DNA of 64,000 bases from Arthrobacter sp. Hiyo8 (GTDB taxonomy: Bacteria; Actinomycetota; Actinomycetes; Actinomycetales; Micrococcaceae). Every line of letters starts with the position of its first letter. The stretch's first letter is position 1. Positions 19,145 through 29,204 of the stretch are shown here, piece by piece. Both the position numbers and the translations under genes were made by a program. The stretch is taken from NCBI GenBank assembly GCA_001549895.1, contig AP014719.1, positions 3,534,001 through 3,598,000 of the forward strand. The letters run 5' to 3'. Under the pieces are notes generated by a model that saw only the letters and a list, made by a program, of their open reading frames with translations, searched no databases and was not told the origin of the DNA.

Positions 19145-19242
19145 TATCTGAAGTTACTTGACAGGCTTATCGGATCTCTGAGTTCGTGTTATCTGAAGTT
19201 GTCACGGCGCCTGGCTTCAGATACTGCTGCTTATCTGAAGTT
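19145..19242. repeat. Iterated 11-mer TATCTGAAGTT
   Basis: The 11-mer occurs three times in the same direction (19145, 19190, 19232) with spacings of 45 and 42 bases, and nine of its bases occur inverted at 19215-19223. Such clusters are typical of transposase or recombinase binding sites at element ends. No recombinase gene is next to them here. Confidence 0.5.
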
Positions 19243-19310
19243 CCCACGGACCTGAGTCGCTGGAACGGCGCTGCCCGTGGCAGGTTTCAGGCGTACTTGG
19301 GTCCGACCCC

Positions 19311-19683
19311 GTTACGCCCCCACCCCTCGTTGCCACGCAGGACTCCACCGCTCATGTTTTTTGCCGCGGGCGTCGACAGCACCGCGTGGCTGTGCCCGAC
19401 GGCACCGGGCAACCAACGGGGAGCTTGTCGGGCCCCGTTGGCGTCCGACTTCTCCGGGGACCTAACCGCGGTGGCTTTGAACCCTGCCCCGTTTACCTGG
19501 CGTCTTCGTGCGCGAGAACCCCGGGCTTCCTGGGCCATGCCATTCCCTGCCTGCGTCCCGGTTCCGGCGCGGAGCGGTGCTGTGCGCGGGCGGCGTTGCC
19601 GGTCACGGAATGTGCCTTGAGGACGGCAGCGGCCCTTCGCGGGCCTGTCCGGGGCGCGGCCTGGCCTGCCGCGATGAGGGGTG
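19311..19683. other. Stretch without supported genes
   Basis: Between the right inverted repeat and the end of the penicillin-binding protein gene, no frame gives recognisable protein and no terminator hairpin stands out. Confidence 0.3.
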
Positions 19684-21980
19684 TCAGCCTTTCCCGTTCC
19701 CGTTGCCGGGTTTCGACGGGGCTGTCGGGGGCTGGGGTGCCGTCGGTTGCGGTGCCTGGCCCGGGTCCGTCCCGCCGGTGGCCTGGTTGCTGCTGCGGGT
19801 CTGTGGCGCGGAGCCGCTGATGAGGTTCTGCGGCGGGGCGTCGAAGTCGCCGTGGTCGTAAAGACCGACGACCTGCTGCATGTACTGCGCCCACTGTGGG
19901 CCGGCGATGTAGGCCCGTCCACCACGGGGTAGTATCTGCCGTTGACCGTGATGTCGCGTCCGAGCCGCGAAGGCCGCCGTTGAAGGGGTCTCCGAAGAAG
20001 GACGCCGTTGCGAGTCCTTTGGTGTAGCCGAGGACCCAGGTCTGGTTGTTGTACTGGTTGGTGCCGGTCTTGGCGGCGTCCGGGACACCGAGCTTCTGCG
20101 GGATCAGCAGACCGGAGCCCTTGGTCAGGACGTCCTGGAGGACATTGGTGGTGGCCTTCGCGACATCCGGTTTCAGGGCGTTCGGCTGGCACGCGGATGC
20201 CTGTCCGCCGATTCTTTTGCCTTGGGCGTTGTCGACCTCGGCGATCGAGATGGGTGCACAGTACGTGCCGTCCGCGGCGAAGGTTGCGAAGGCGTTGGCC
20301 ATCGTCAGGGGGGCGACGTTCTGGCTGCCCAGGATATTGCCCAGGGTGGAGAGGTCGATCTTCTTGTCGTTCCCGTCGCCCAGGTGCAGGCCGATGGCGT
20401 CGGCGGCCCGCTGGACGTCGCAGAAGTCGTTCAGGCCGGCCAGGGACGCGAATGTCGCGGTGTTGATTGAGTTGTAGATGCCCTCGCGGACGCTCATGGG
20501 CCGGTACCAGTTGGGTTCGTCGTTCTGGAGGTCCGTGGAGGGTGGAAGAGTGCTGTCGAACCAGCCCTGGACGGGCCGCATGTCGTCTTCCACGGGTAGT
20601 TGACGCCGTAACGCCGCTTCGACGCGTCGACAATCTGGTTCGTTGTTTTGCCTTCGCCGAGCCAGGCCGCGAGGGTCACGGGCTTCATGGTCGAGCCAGG
20701 CTGCATGCCGCCTACACCGCCCAGGTCGTTGCCGTTGGCGTCGGCGCGGTCGACGTTGAAGTTGTAGTCCGAGACGAAGCCTGTGCCGAGCTTGCGCGAG
20801 TTCTGCGCCATCGCGAGGACCTTGCCTGTGCCGGGCTGGACCGTGACGAGGGAGGCGCCCCATTTGTCGGGGTTCGTCCCTGTCGTGGCGTCGACCTGGG
20901 CCTGGGCGGGTCCTTGCAGGCGCGGGTCCAGGGTGGTCTTGATGGTCAGGCCGCCGCGCTTGATTTTCTGGATCCGGTCCTCCTGTGTCGCGCCGTAGGC
21001 TGGGTCGTTCTGGATCTGGTGGAGGACGTAGTCGCAGAAGTACTGGGCCTGTACGGCGTAGGCGCAGCCCTGTTTGGGCGGGTTGACCTTGAGCTGGATC
21101 GGGGTGTTGACGGCGTCCTGGTGTTGCTGGGCGTTGATGTAGCCGTGCTGGAGCATCGCGTCGAGGACCAGGTCCCGCCGCGTCTTGGACGCCTCGGGGT
21201 GCTGGGTCGGGTCGAACAGGGAGGGCCGTTGACCAGGCCGGCGAGCAGGGCCGCCTGGGGCACGGCGAGGTCCTTGGCATCGACGGAGAAGAAGTACTGG
21301 CTAGCGGCCTGGATCCCGTAGGCGTTGGCGTTGAAGGAGACGATGTTGAGGTAGCCGGCGAGGATCTGGTCCTTCGAGAACTGCTTCTCGAGGCCGATGG
21401 CGAGCTTCATCTCCCGAAGTTTGTCGCTGATGCTCTTCTGGCCGTTGAGCACGACTTGGGCGTCCTTGCCCTGGGCAATGAGGTTCTCGTTGAGCACGTT
21501 GGTCACGTACTGCTGGGTCAACGTGGAGGCGCCCTGCCTGGCCCCACCGCTGTTCGTCACAAGGGCGCGCAGGATGCCCGTCGGGTCGATGCCCCCGTGC
21601 TGGTAGAAGCGGGAGTCCTCGATCGCGATGATCGCGTTCTTGATGTTGGGCGACATCTGCTCGAGCGGAACCTGGGTGCGGTTCTCGTTGAACAGTGTCG
21701 CGATTTGGGAACCGTCTGCCGCGAGGACCCTCGTCACCTGCCCGGGAGGGGCCACGGTCAGCTCGCCGGGCAGTCGGTTGAAGAACTGGACCGAGCCGTT
21801 CGCCGTGATCCCGGCCACGGCCGCGGCGGGCACCATCAGGCCAGCCAGGAGCATCCCGCAGACGGCGCTCACGCCGAGGAAGACCAGTATCCGGCCCAGC
21901 GTTGTTCCCGTGTCCAGGAGCCGGTTCCTGCCGCGGGTCACAGCTGCCGCCATGGGAGGTGTCTGCGGCTTTCGGGGCAC
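19684..21980 (-). CDS. Bifunctional class A penicillin-binding protein
   Basis: About 766 residues. An N-terminal helix (ILVFLGVSAVCGMLLAGLMV) anchors it. The GT51 transglycosylase domain shows EDSRFYQHGGID, GASTLTQQYVTN and the LREMKLAIGLEKQFSK element; the transpeptidase domain shows the Ser-x-x-Lys in PGSTMKPV, Ser-x-Asn in SINTATF and KTGTN. The tail is Pro/Gln/Thr-rich (QAPQPTAPQPPTAPS). It polymerises and cross-links peptidoglycan outside the membrane. Four lost bases break the frame (2297 bases agree with four). All active-site motifs are present, so the enzyme itself looks functional. Confidence 0.85.
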
Positions 21981-22181
21981 GCCGGATCCCCCATCTGGCC
22001 AGGGCCTAATTCGTATCTCTTGAACATATCTTCCTCAGGTTCTCCGGCGATGGATCGATCGTGTTGGGTCTCGGGCGTAGTGCCCCGCGCTTCTCAAGCG
22101 CCAGGGTGGTGGGCGTTGCCCGCATTTCAGGCACGTGGGCCAGGTGTGGTCGGGTCCGGGCCGTCATAACGGCACGGCATG

Positions 22182-23068
22182 TCAGCCGCCGGCGGTCAGG
22201 GGTTCAGAGGAGTGCGGGGCGGAATCCCCAGGCACGGCCATCGAGCGCCTGCGCCGGAACAGGAGGACAAACGCGACGGCGCCCGCGAGGAAGATCAGGG
22301 CGGCAACCCAGGTGTTCACCCGGAGCCCGAGGATCAGGTTGGCATAGTCGGAGCGCATCAGTTCAAAGGCGAAGCGCCCCGCCGTGTAGCCGGCAACGTA
22401 GAGGGAGAACACGCTTCCCGCCCCGAGAGTGAAGCGCCGGTCCACATACAACAGGAGAAGCCCGACGACGACACACCACAGCGATTCGTAGAGGAACGTG
22501 GGCTGGAAATAGCCCAGGACCACCGGTGCGCCCGCGGGATCAGTCACCGCCGACCCTGTGGCAGGGTCCATCTGATGGATCTGGAGTTTCCACGGCAGAG
22601 TCGTCGGATCCCCGTAGAGCTCGTTGTTGAACCAGTTGCCCCACCGGCCCAGGGCCTGGGCAAAACCACGCCCGGCGCCACTGCGTCAAGGAACGCAACC
22701 AAAGATACCTTCGCCCTGCGGCAGCCGATCCATGCCCCGCTACCCCAAGGCCACTGCGCCCCAGATCCCCAGGCCCCCGTCCCAGATGGCGAAGGCATTC
22801 CACGGATTCTTCCCCGGAAGGAAGTAGAGCTCGGGGTCGGTGATGACGTGGTAGAGCCGGCCCCGATGATTCCCGCGGGTACCGCCCAGAGGCAAATGTC
22901 CAGTACCTGCCCGGGCGCGCCGCCCCGGGCGCTCCAACGCCGGGAAGCCAGCCAGACGGCCACCACGATCCCGGCCAGGATGCACAAGGCATAGAAGTGG
23001 ATGGTCACGGGACCCGCATGAAAAGCGCTCACGGTCGGCGACGGAAGGAAAGAATCACTGGCAGTCAT
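22182..23068 (-). CDS. lgt: Prolipoprotein diacylglyceryl transferase
   Basis: About 296 residues with several membrane helices and the Lgt signature [13 protein letters not shown] followed by [12 protein letters not shown]. Early conserved parts are [18 protein letters not shown] and [13 protein letters not shown]. Lgt moves diacylglyceryl from phosphatidylglycerol to the lipobox cysteine. Four lost bases disturb it (887 bases agree). Lgt is usually important for growth or fitness, so four inactivating shifts are unlikely to be biological unless a second lgt exists. Its ATG lies 14 bases inside the end of the upstream MFS gene. Confidence 0.85.
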
Positions 23069-24663
23069 GGGTTCGGGATCCTGTTCGGGAGGTTACGGGC
23101 AGGGCGGGACGTGGTCGGCAGCCTTCGTGGGCGGCCCTGTGGTCAGGCAGGTTCCGGGCCGCTTTCGGGCCCGGAACAGCCCTGGGGCGGGCGCGCCGTC
23201 CCAGGAATGACAGGATTGCTGCCGCGGCACCCAGGACCGCGAAGAGTGCCACGGCCATCCGGAAGCCGAGTCCGGAAACCGCCGGGGAGCCGGCGCTGTT
23301 GCCAGTGCAGTGTTGCCCAGGGTGTTGGCGAGGGAGTAGGCGACGGCGCCCAGGGCCACGCCCAGGGAGGTTCCGACGCCCCTGGTCATGTTCAACACTC
23401 CGCTGACCATGCCGGCCTGGTGGTCGTGTCCGGCCGCTGCCACGGACGCGTTGTTGGCCGGGGTGAACAGGCCCAGGCCCAGGCCCATGGCCGCGAGGGC
23501 GGCTGCCGTGACCCACAGATCATGGGTGGAAAAAACCAGCACGGCCAGCGCGGCCGCGGCCAGCCCATCCCGGCGGATGCCGGCACCCGGCGCCGAACCG
23601 GTCCGCCAGCAGGCCCGCAACCGGGGCAACGAGTCCCAACGAGACCGGGAGGGCCGTCAGCAACAGTCCGGCCTGGGCCGGGGGAAGGAAATACTCCGAT
23701 TCCAGGTGCAGCGGCGTGACGAAGAGGACCCGAACAGGACGAGATAGCCCAGCAGTCCCGTCGCGACGCCCCGGCTGAAGGTCCCGGAGCGGAAGAGTGT
23801 CAGGTCCACCAAGGGGTGTCTTGCCCGGCGTTCGCGCAGGACAAAGAGGACGAAGAGAACCAGCGAAGTCCCCAGCAGCCCGAGAACGGTGAGGTTGCCG
23901 AAACCGGACCTGGATGCCTCGGACAAAGCCAGGAGCAGGGCGCCGACGGCCGGCATCAGGGCCGTGAGCCCCGGCCAGTCCAGCCGGGCGCGGGGGCCTT
24001 GACGTGGGTGCGCGGGAGCAGGAACCAGCCCAGCAGCAGGCCGATAATCCCTGCGGGGATGTTGACGAAGAACACCCACCGCCACCCGCCCAGACCGATG
24101 AGGAGCCCACCGACCGAGGGGCCCATGGCCAGGCCGATGGCCTGCGCGGCACCCTGGAGGCCGATGGCCTTGCCGAGTTGCCCGGCGGGCATGCTGGTCC
24201 GGATCAGCGCAACACTGTTGGCCTGCAGCATGGCCGCACCGACCGCCTGGACGGCCCTGGCGACCAGGAGCCAGGTGATGTCGGGGGCAAGCGCGCACCC
24301 CAGGGAAGCGAGGGTGAACAGGGCGAACCCATAGGTGTAGAGCAGCTTGCGCCCCACCATGTCCGCCAGCCGGCCGACCGCGGAGATGCTGCCCACCAGC
24401 ACCAGAAGATAGATCAGCGCCACCCACTCCACCTGGGCGAGAGAGGCGTTCATGTCAGACCTGATGGCCGGCACCGCCAGCGTCACGATGCTGGCATCGA
24501 GCTGGCCCATGAACGCGCCGATACACACCGTCGCGACGACCAGCCACGGCGCACCGGGCCGTCGCCGGATCCAGTCCGGCCTCGCCGGTTCCCGCCACAG
24601 CTTCTCCCACCCTGTGGGTGAGGCTGTGTAAGCGGCGGCCCCTGAAGAAAGTTGTTCGGTCAC
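23055..24663 (-). CDS. DHA2-type (EmrB/QacA) MFS drug exporter
   Basis: About 538 residues with 14 likely membrane helices. Typical parts are GQLDASIVTLAVPAIRSDM, GRLADMVGRKLLYTYGF and the motif-C-like GPSVGGLLIGLGGWRWVFFV. Five lost bases break the frame from 24000 on. These transporters expel drugs, dyes or antibiotics with protons. It is divergent from a MarR-family gene with only 41 bases between them, the usual layout for a repressor controlling its pump. On the other side it overlaps lgt. Confidence 0.75.
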
Positions 24664-24704
24664 AGAACTATTCTATAGGGGGACTACCGGGATAGGCTAA
24701 TGCC
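24664..24704. promoter_or_regulatory. Shared promoter/operator of MFS exporter and MarR gene
   Basis: The 41 bases between the two divergent starts are relatively AT-rich (ACTATTCTATAGGGGGACTA). A MarR dimer bound here would cover both promoters. The exact operator was not resolved. Confidence 0.4.
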
Positions 24705-25244
24705 ATGAACACCGCCAATGCCTCCGCCCCGGCCACCGACCCGGCGGTCCGTGACTACACGGGCGCCGATGCGTGGTCGCTGACCGGGGTCATCACGCGA
24801 CTGCGGCGGGTCCTGCGCTCCAGCGTGCGGCAGGAGTTCCCCTGGGAATCCCTGCCCATGGCCCAGGTCGAGGTCCTGCAACGTCTCGCCGACGAACCCG
24901 GCATGGGCGTCAGCGACCTCGCCGACCGCCAACGGCTGGCCACCAACACGGTCAGCAGCCTGGTCCAGCAAATGGTCACCGCAGGACTGCTCGAGCGCAC
25001 CCCCCGTCCGGGTGACCGCAGGGCCGTGAACCTGAACCTGACGCAGAACGGCACGGAGATACTGGCAGCATGGCAGGCCGCCAACGACCGAAGACTCGGC
25101 CAAGCCTTGGAACGGCTCCCCGAGGCCTACCGGAACGTCATAGAAAACGCCGTCCCTGCCCTGGCCGCCCTCGCGGCGCTGCTGGAAACCGAGGACCAGA
25201 CCCGGAACCGGGACCAGGCCCGGCAAAGCGGGACACGGCCGTGA
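24705..25244 (+). CDS. MarR-family transcriptional regulator
   Basis: An intact 179-residue winged-helix protein. The DNA-binding core reads MAQVEVLQRLADEPGMGVSD, LADRQRLATNTVSSLVQQM and the wing GLLERTPRPGDRRAVNLNLT, the DxR motif of MarR proteins. Long flanking helices form the dimer interface. Divergent from the exporter, it probably represses it until a ligand binds. Its TGA overlaps the GTG of a small membrane protein gene (GTGA). Confidence 0.85.
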   Translation: MNTANASAPATDPAVRDYTGADAWSLTGVITRLRRVLRSSVRQEFPWESLPMAQVEVLQRLADEPGMGVSDLADRQRLATNTVSSLVQQMVTAGLLERTPRPGDRRAVNLNLTQNGTEILAAWQAANDRRLGQALERLPEAYRNVIENAVPALAALAALLETEDQTRNRDQARQSGTRP

Positions 25245-25443
25245 CGGGCACCCCCGGCCGCTACGCACCGGCAGGTACTGGCCCGTTCTCCTGCTCGACA
25301 TCTCAGCGGTCACCGTCCTTCTCGCCCTCGCCCTGACGCTGCCTGCCGGTCCCTGGTGGTGGATCCTGGCCGCCCTCTGGACCGCCGTCGCCTGCCGGCG
25401 GGCCTTCAACGAACACCAAGCCCGCACGCGGGAACACCCCTAG
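25241..25443 (+). CDS. Small two-helix membrane protein
   Basis: The GTG at 25241 overlaps the MarR stop. After one lost base near 25270 the frame reads YWPVLLLDISAVTVLLALAL, TLPAGPWWWILAALWTAVAC and ends RAFNEHQARTREHP: two membrane helices and a basic tail, about 67 residues. Coupling to the MarR gene suggests it belongs to the same efflux response. No named family. Confidence 0.45.
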
Positions 25444-25533
25444 AAACGCGACACTGTCCAAACCGGGGCCGATACATGCCGTCCGGGCGACCTTCCTAGT
25501 CCGAAGTTACGCAGTCCCACGCAGGCTGAGACC

Positions 25534-25570
25534 CCGGAATCCCCGTGGTGGCGGGGATTCCGGCGTTTTT
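25534..25570. terminator. Rho-independent terminator
   Basis: The stem CCGGAATCCCC pairs with GGGGATTCCGG around GTGGTGGC, followed by CGTTTTT. It ends the rightward MarR operon and stands before the leftward-ending transposase fragment. Confidence 0.8.
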
Positions 25571-25587
25571 GGTGTGTTGGTTTCTGG

Positions 25588-26674
25588 CTACTTTCGGTGG
25601 GCGGCGGTGTGCTGGTCGATGAGTTCCTGGCACTGGCGTTGGGTGGGTGTGGGCAGGGCGAGGAGGTCGAAGGTCTTGGTGGTGCCGGTGGCCCGGAGGG
25701 TGTTGCGGGTCCGGGTGGCCAGGTGGTTCAGTGGGGCGCGGAAGCTGCGGGCGGGGTCGCCGTTCTCGAGGGTCCGGGTTGATGCTTTGGTGTGTGCCTG
25801 GGGTGAGCGGGTCGCGGCGGTGACCGGGTTCGTTGGTTGGGGCCGGTGTTCGTCGGTGAAGGTCAGGGGTGCCAGGGCCTGGCGCAGGTGCCAGGTGAGG
25901 TGTCCGGCGAGCATGCAGAGGAACACGTGGGCGCGGGTGCGGTCCTCGGTGTGGTGGTGGATTGGTCGGATGTGCAGGTCGACGGATTTGAGGGAGCGGA
26001 AGATTTTCTCCACGTTCGCCAGCGATTTGTAGACGCGCACGGCCGCTGCGGTGTCGAGCTGGTCCGCGGTGACGGAGGTGCGGATGACGTAGATCCCGTC
26101 CAGGGCGGCTTCGGTGGTGATGGATTCTTCCCGGCGCCGGTAGCTGAAGGTCGTGTCCGTGATGTCGAGGTCGAAGTGTTTGGCCATGTTGTAGTGGTTG
26201 ATGATTCTTCCGACCCTTACCCCGATCGGTCCGGCGCCGCGTTGGCGGCCGGCGGCCACAGCGGCGGCGATGGTTGCCAGTTCGTCCTCGGTCGCGGTGA
26301 GCAGCTCGGTGCGCTTGCGTCCCCGTTCGGCGGCGAGGGCGGGTTGCGGCAGGCGATCAGGCGTTCGCCGGGGTAGTCGGGGTGGCTGATCTCGGCGAGG
26401 TCCTGCTCGTCGAAAAGGCTCATCTGCAACGGCCCGTCGTCCTCGGCGAGGGCCTGGATCGCCGGGGCCGAAGGCAGGTCACCCAGGACAGGCCGCCGAG
26501 CTCGGCCAGTGCCCGGATCCGGGCGCTGGTGATCATGCCCCGGTCCCCGACCATGACCATGTCTCTCACCCCGGTGGAAGGTGGGGATGAGGCCCCAGCG
26601 GCCCACGGACAGCTCCCGGGCCACGGTGCCGTCCTCGCCGGGGCGGCCCTGGATGAACGGCACCCGGCGTCGCG
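25588..26674 (-). pseudogene. IS1634-type transposase, N-terminal part missing
   Basis: The readable part starts near 26674 with VPFIQGRPGEDGTVARELS and continues through MVGDRGMITSARIRALAEL, the middle DDE Asp region, and the IS4-superfamily YREK-like block FSYRRREESITTEAALDGIY. The end reads LLALPTPTQRQCQELIDQHT. Members are about 550 residues; about 360 remain, with some frameshifts. The 5' third is replaced by the end of the HNH gene, so the copy is dead and marks a breakpoint at about 26675. Confidence 0.7.
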
Positions 26675-27358
26675 TTATTTGACGATGTCTGATTCGGAGC
26701 GCGCGATGTGTTCGGCAAGGAAGAGACTGACAACACCAATAGAGCGGAAACAAACGCAGTAAAGCGTCACCAACCAAGCGCGTCGAGACCAAGCATATGA
26801 ACACCAATAGCCCAGCATCGACGCCGGGCGACTTCGAATCGGAACTGACGAAGCTCTTCCCGCCCGGCGGTGCATTCGTATATAGGCTTTAGCTTGTCTG
26901 GCTCTCACATTAAGGTCGTCAATCTGATCTTGGAGTGAACGGAGTCTTGGCTTGTCGGCGCGAAGTCGAGCTTCCTCCAGCCGCTTTTGCTCCAGCCGGG
27001 TCCCTAGCAGCTCCCTGCTAACTTCCTTCAGCTCGGTTTCTCGACGGCAAATAATCATGTGAAGCCACAAGTCTGGGTGGGTGCTCCTGAAGACCATACG
27101 CTCTAGATTGGCTCGGTATTCTGCGGGCGTGAACTGGTCCGCGGCACGGTCTGATTTCAGAATGTTGCACGCCCTGTGGGACAGGCTGACGTTCCCCCAG
27201 ACATCCAGGCCCCCAGTGGATACGGGGATAACGTGGTCGATCTCGGAGCTGCGAGGATCCAGACCGCGTAGCTCCAGGTCAACGGGTCCCTGGCATAGCC
27301 AGCAAATTCCCTTGTCAAAGTAATACAGATCCGTTACTGCAGTACGGCGCGTTTTCAT
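26675..27358 (-). CDS. HNH endonuclease domain protein
   Basis: An intact 227-residue protein. The N-terminal 70 residues form a zinc-supported HNH nuclease fold: GICWLCQGPVDLE (CxxC), SEIDHVIPVSTGGLDVWGN and LSHRACNILKSDR. A long charged helix follows (residues 110 to 160). The last 50 residues, including a hydrophobic run, extend to the transposase breakpoint and may not be native. Stand-alone HNH proteins of this type occur in prophages and restriction or defence islands. Base composition is visibly less GC-rich than the surroundings. Confidence 0.7.
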   Translation of the reverse strand: MKTRRTAVTDLYYFDKGICWLCQGPVDLELRGLDPRSSEIDHVIPVSTGGLDVWGNVSLSHRACNILKSDRAADQFTPAEYRANLERMVFRSTHPDLWLHMIICRRETELKEVSRELLGTRLEQKRLEEARLRADKPRLRSLQDQIDDLNVRARQAKAYIRMHRRAGRASSVPIRSRPASMLGYWCSYAWSRRAWLVTLYCVCFRSIGVVSLFLAEHIARSESDIVK

Positions 27359-27410
27359 GAGCGGTATCTCTGCTCGCGAGGCCCGTCTCGAATCTAATTT
27401 TCACTCAAGC

Positions 27411-27823
27411 TCATTCCTTGGGCCGCCAGTTGTCTGTAAACCGGGAGCCGTCCCACCAGCGGAGCCAGCCTTCACGTCCGGGTCGTCTGCCCAGAAGGCC
27501 GGTCCTTGAGCGGTCGGCCGTGGCAAGGGAAATGCAGCCCGTCTGGAATGGCTTCGAAGCAATAGCCCGAGGGTGAGGGCGCCGACAGCCAGAATCGCTA
27601 GGATCGCCATAATAGCCGTCATCTTTGCGGCATAGTTGGTGCACGCACCAGCGGTGAAGGTGTCTGCCAGAGACTCCACGAAAGTGGTGCCGCCTGTCAT
27701 CCGGGTAAGCGCGGATGGGCAGATCGTGTAGCCCGAATTTGTGTAGGGTATGAGGCCGACGATAAGCGTAGCGGCTCCGAGGACGGCCGCGGATACGAAA
27801 CTGGTAATTACTTTTGCATTCAC
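27411..27823 (-). CDS. DUF2510 membrane protein
   Basis: Starting at GTG 27823 after GGGGA, the protein has a first membrane helix (VITSFVSAAVLGAATLIVGL), an outside loop with two Cys (TICPSALTR, FTAGACTNYA), a second helix (MTAIMAILAILAVGALTLGL) and, after one lost base near 27460, the short DUF2510 motif GWLRWWDGSRFTDNW. About 138 residues. DUF2510 is a small C- or N-terminal motif of unknown role on actinobacterial membrane proteins. It lies in the low-GC cargo segment. Confidence 0.6.
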
Positions 27824-27916
27824 AATAGGTCCCCGCACTTCATTGGATCCCCCCCATTTTGAAATGAAGTTACGCCCAGCAATCTGCGACGGACGCCGCA
27901 AGTTGCTGTAGTGCTT

Positions 27917-28120
27917 CTAGGCTTCGTCCTGATAAATCGCCCAGTATGCGACGGCATTGGTGTTGATGCAGATCTGGACCGTAGTGGGCACTTCGGGCAG
28001 GTATGCGGGCAGTTTCACAAACGGCTTGGTTGAGAGGTCCATTTTCAACTGTTCGACATCCTGGGTGTCAAGCAAGCGAAGTGGCTCCGAATGCGTATTC
28101 AGTACGAGGTATTGTGACAT
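27917..28120 (-). CDS. Small protein of unknown function
   Basis: A 67-residue intact protein, MSQYLVLNTHSEPLRLLDTQ, ending VAYWAIYQDEA. GGAAGG lies 8 bases before the ATG at 28120, which favours it over the ATG two codons earlier. It is acidic and soluble, without a recognised domain. The opening resembles the beginning of some HNH- or prophage-linked proteins, but that is not enough for a call. Confidence 0.5.
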   Translation of the reverse strand: MSQYLVLNTHSEPLRLLDTQDVEQLKMDLSTKPFVKLPAYLPEVPTTVQICINTNAVAYWAIYQDEA

Positions 28121-28261
28121 GTGCATAGCCTTCCACCGCCGGCCCCGAAATGGAAGCGACTGGGCACCCACACGCGCGGCGCCACAGCGGCAGTTCATCT
28201 CATTTTCGGATCAGGCCGGTCCGGACGCATGAAATCCACGCCGTGGCGGGGAGTCAAAATG

Positions 28262-28296
28262 GAGAAAGCCCACAGCATCAGTCTGCGGGCTTTCTC
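28262..28296 (-). terminator. Hairpin terminator of the Ltp-like gene
   Basis: GAGAAAGCCC (28262) pairs perfectly with GGGCTTTCTC (28287). On the minus strand it is followed by CATTTTG. It lies downstream of the leftward Ltp-like gene. Confidence 0.6.
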
Positions 28297-28472
28297 GTTC
28301 GATCAGATTGATTTAGAGCGTGTTGATCCACGCCGCTCGGTTGGAGAAGAATGAGACGGTGGGCTGGTAGAGCACCACGTACTGGCCGGGTGCCCTGCTT
28401 GTTATCAAAGCAGACTGTCGCCTTTGCCAGGCAATGCCCCCAGTATTTGCGGATCGACGAGAAGGCGGCCGG

Positions 28473-29192
28473 TTACTTCAGCCCCACCTGGTCGGCGGCG
28501 TACCCGGCCTGCGTATCGGTGAACTGGTTGCCGGCAGCGCTGGTTAGCTGGGCGATCAGGCTCTGGCGTGAGAAACCCATGCCTGAGGACATGTAGCCCT
28601 TCGCTGCCTTGACGGCCTCCGCATTCCAGTCCGCACCAGAGTTGGCGACGGCGGACTCAGCCTGCGGCGCCGTGAACTCGTTACCGGCACTCGAGGTGAG
28701 TTGCTTGGTAAGGGAAGCCTGCGAGAATCCCATACCTGAGGTCAGATAGCCTTTCGCCGCTTTGAGGGCCTGCGCGTTCCAGTCTGCCCCGGCGTTATCA
28801 ACAGCCCACTGGGCATCGGCCTGCGCGAAACCGTTACCGGCACTCGAGGTGAGTTGCTTAGTAAGCGAAGCCTGCGAGAAACCTATGCCGGAATCCAGGT
28901 AGCCTTTTGCTGCGGCCAGCGCCTGCAGTTGGGCTGCGGTCCCGCTCTGCGCAGCGGGGCTAGCGGCTTGTGTACTCGCCGCCGAGGTGGCCGGAGCGCT
29001 CGTCGCGGCGGCGTCCTTCTTACCGGAGTTTGCAGCAATCGCGATGATGATGATGATGACCACAAGAATCATCAGGAGAATGAAACGCTTCTTTTTGAAC
29101 CACGGACGTGATGCCTTGCGATAGGCCTTGTCTGCTGCGGCTTGGGCCTTCGCGTTACTTTTGACGTCGGGTTGAGTGTTTTCTCGTGTCAT
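28473..29192 (-). CDS. Ltp-family (phage superinfection-exclusion type) triple-repeat membrane protein
   Basis: An intact 239-residue protein. A basic cytoplasmic head (residues 1-36) is followed by one membrane helix (37-55, ILLMILVVIIIIIAI), a Ser/Ala linker (56-92) and three tandem repeats of about 50 residues (93-239), each shaped AAKGYLxSGxGFSQASLTKQ, LTSSAGNxF, then GADWNAQA. These match Ltp (PF07553) repeats, known from Streptococcus thermophilus phage TP-J34, where Ltp blocks injection of DNA from related phages. Here a membrane helix replaces the lipobox anchor. It lies 12 bases after a small lipoprotein gene and inside a segment bounded by broken insertion sequences. A defence role is inference. 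Confidence 0.7.
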   Translation of the reverse strand: MTRENTQPDVKSNAKAQAAADKAYRKASRPWFKKKRFILLMILVVIIIIIAIAANSGKKDAAATSAPATSAASTQAASPAAQSGTAAQLQALAAAKGYLDSGIGFSQASLTKQLTSSAGNGFAQADAQWAVDNAGADWNAQALKAAKGYLTSGMGFSQASLTKQLTSSAGNEFTAPQAESAVANSGADWNAEAVKAAKGYMSSGMGFSRQSLIAQLTSAAGNQFTDTQAGYAADQVGLK

Positions 29193-29204
29193 TGCGGATC
29201 CTGT

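Larger units (their letters stand above)
18711..19310. repeat. 33-bp inverted repeats flanking a tautomerase gene
   Basis: The bases 18711-18743 (GGGGTGGGACCCAAGTACGC, then CTGAAACCTGCCA) recur inverted at 19278-19310 with one mismatch in 33. Either they are the ends of a 600-base MITE-like element carrying the tautomerase, or they are the inner ends of two facing copies of one insertion sequence whose bodies are gone; the TGG...CC arrangement and partial similarity outside the repeats fit the second view as well. No transposase lies inside. Confidence 0.6.

Noticed and set aside
28680..28900. CRISPR-like direct repeats
   Set aside because: The near-identical blocks about 150 bases apart are the codons of the Ltp-type protein repeats.
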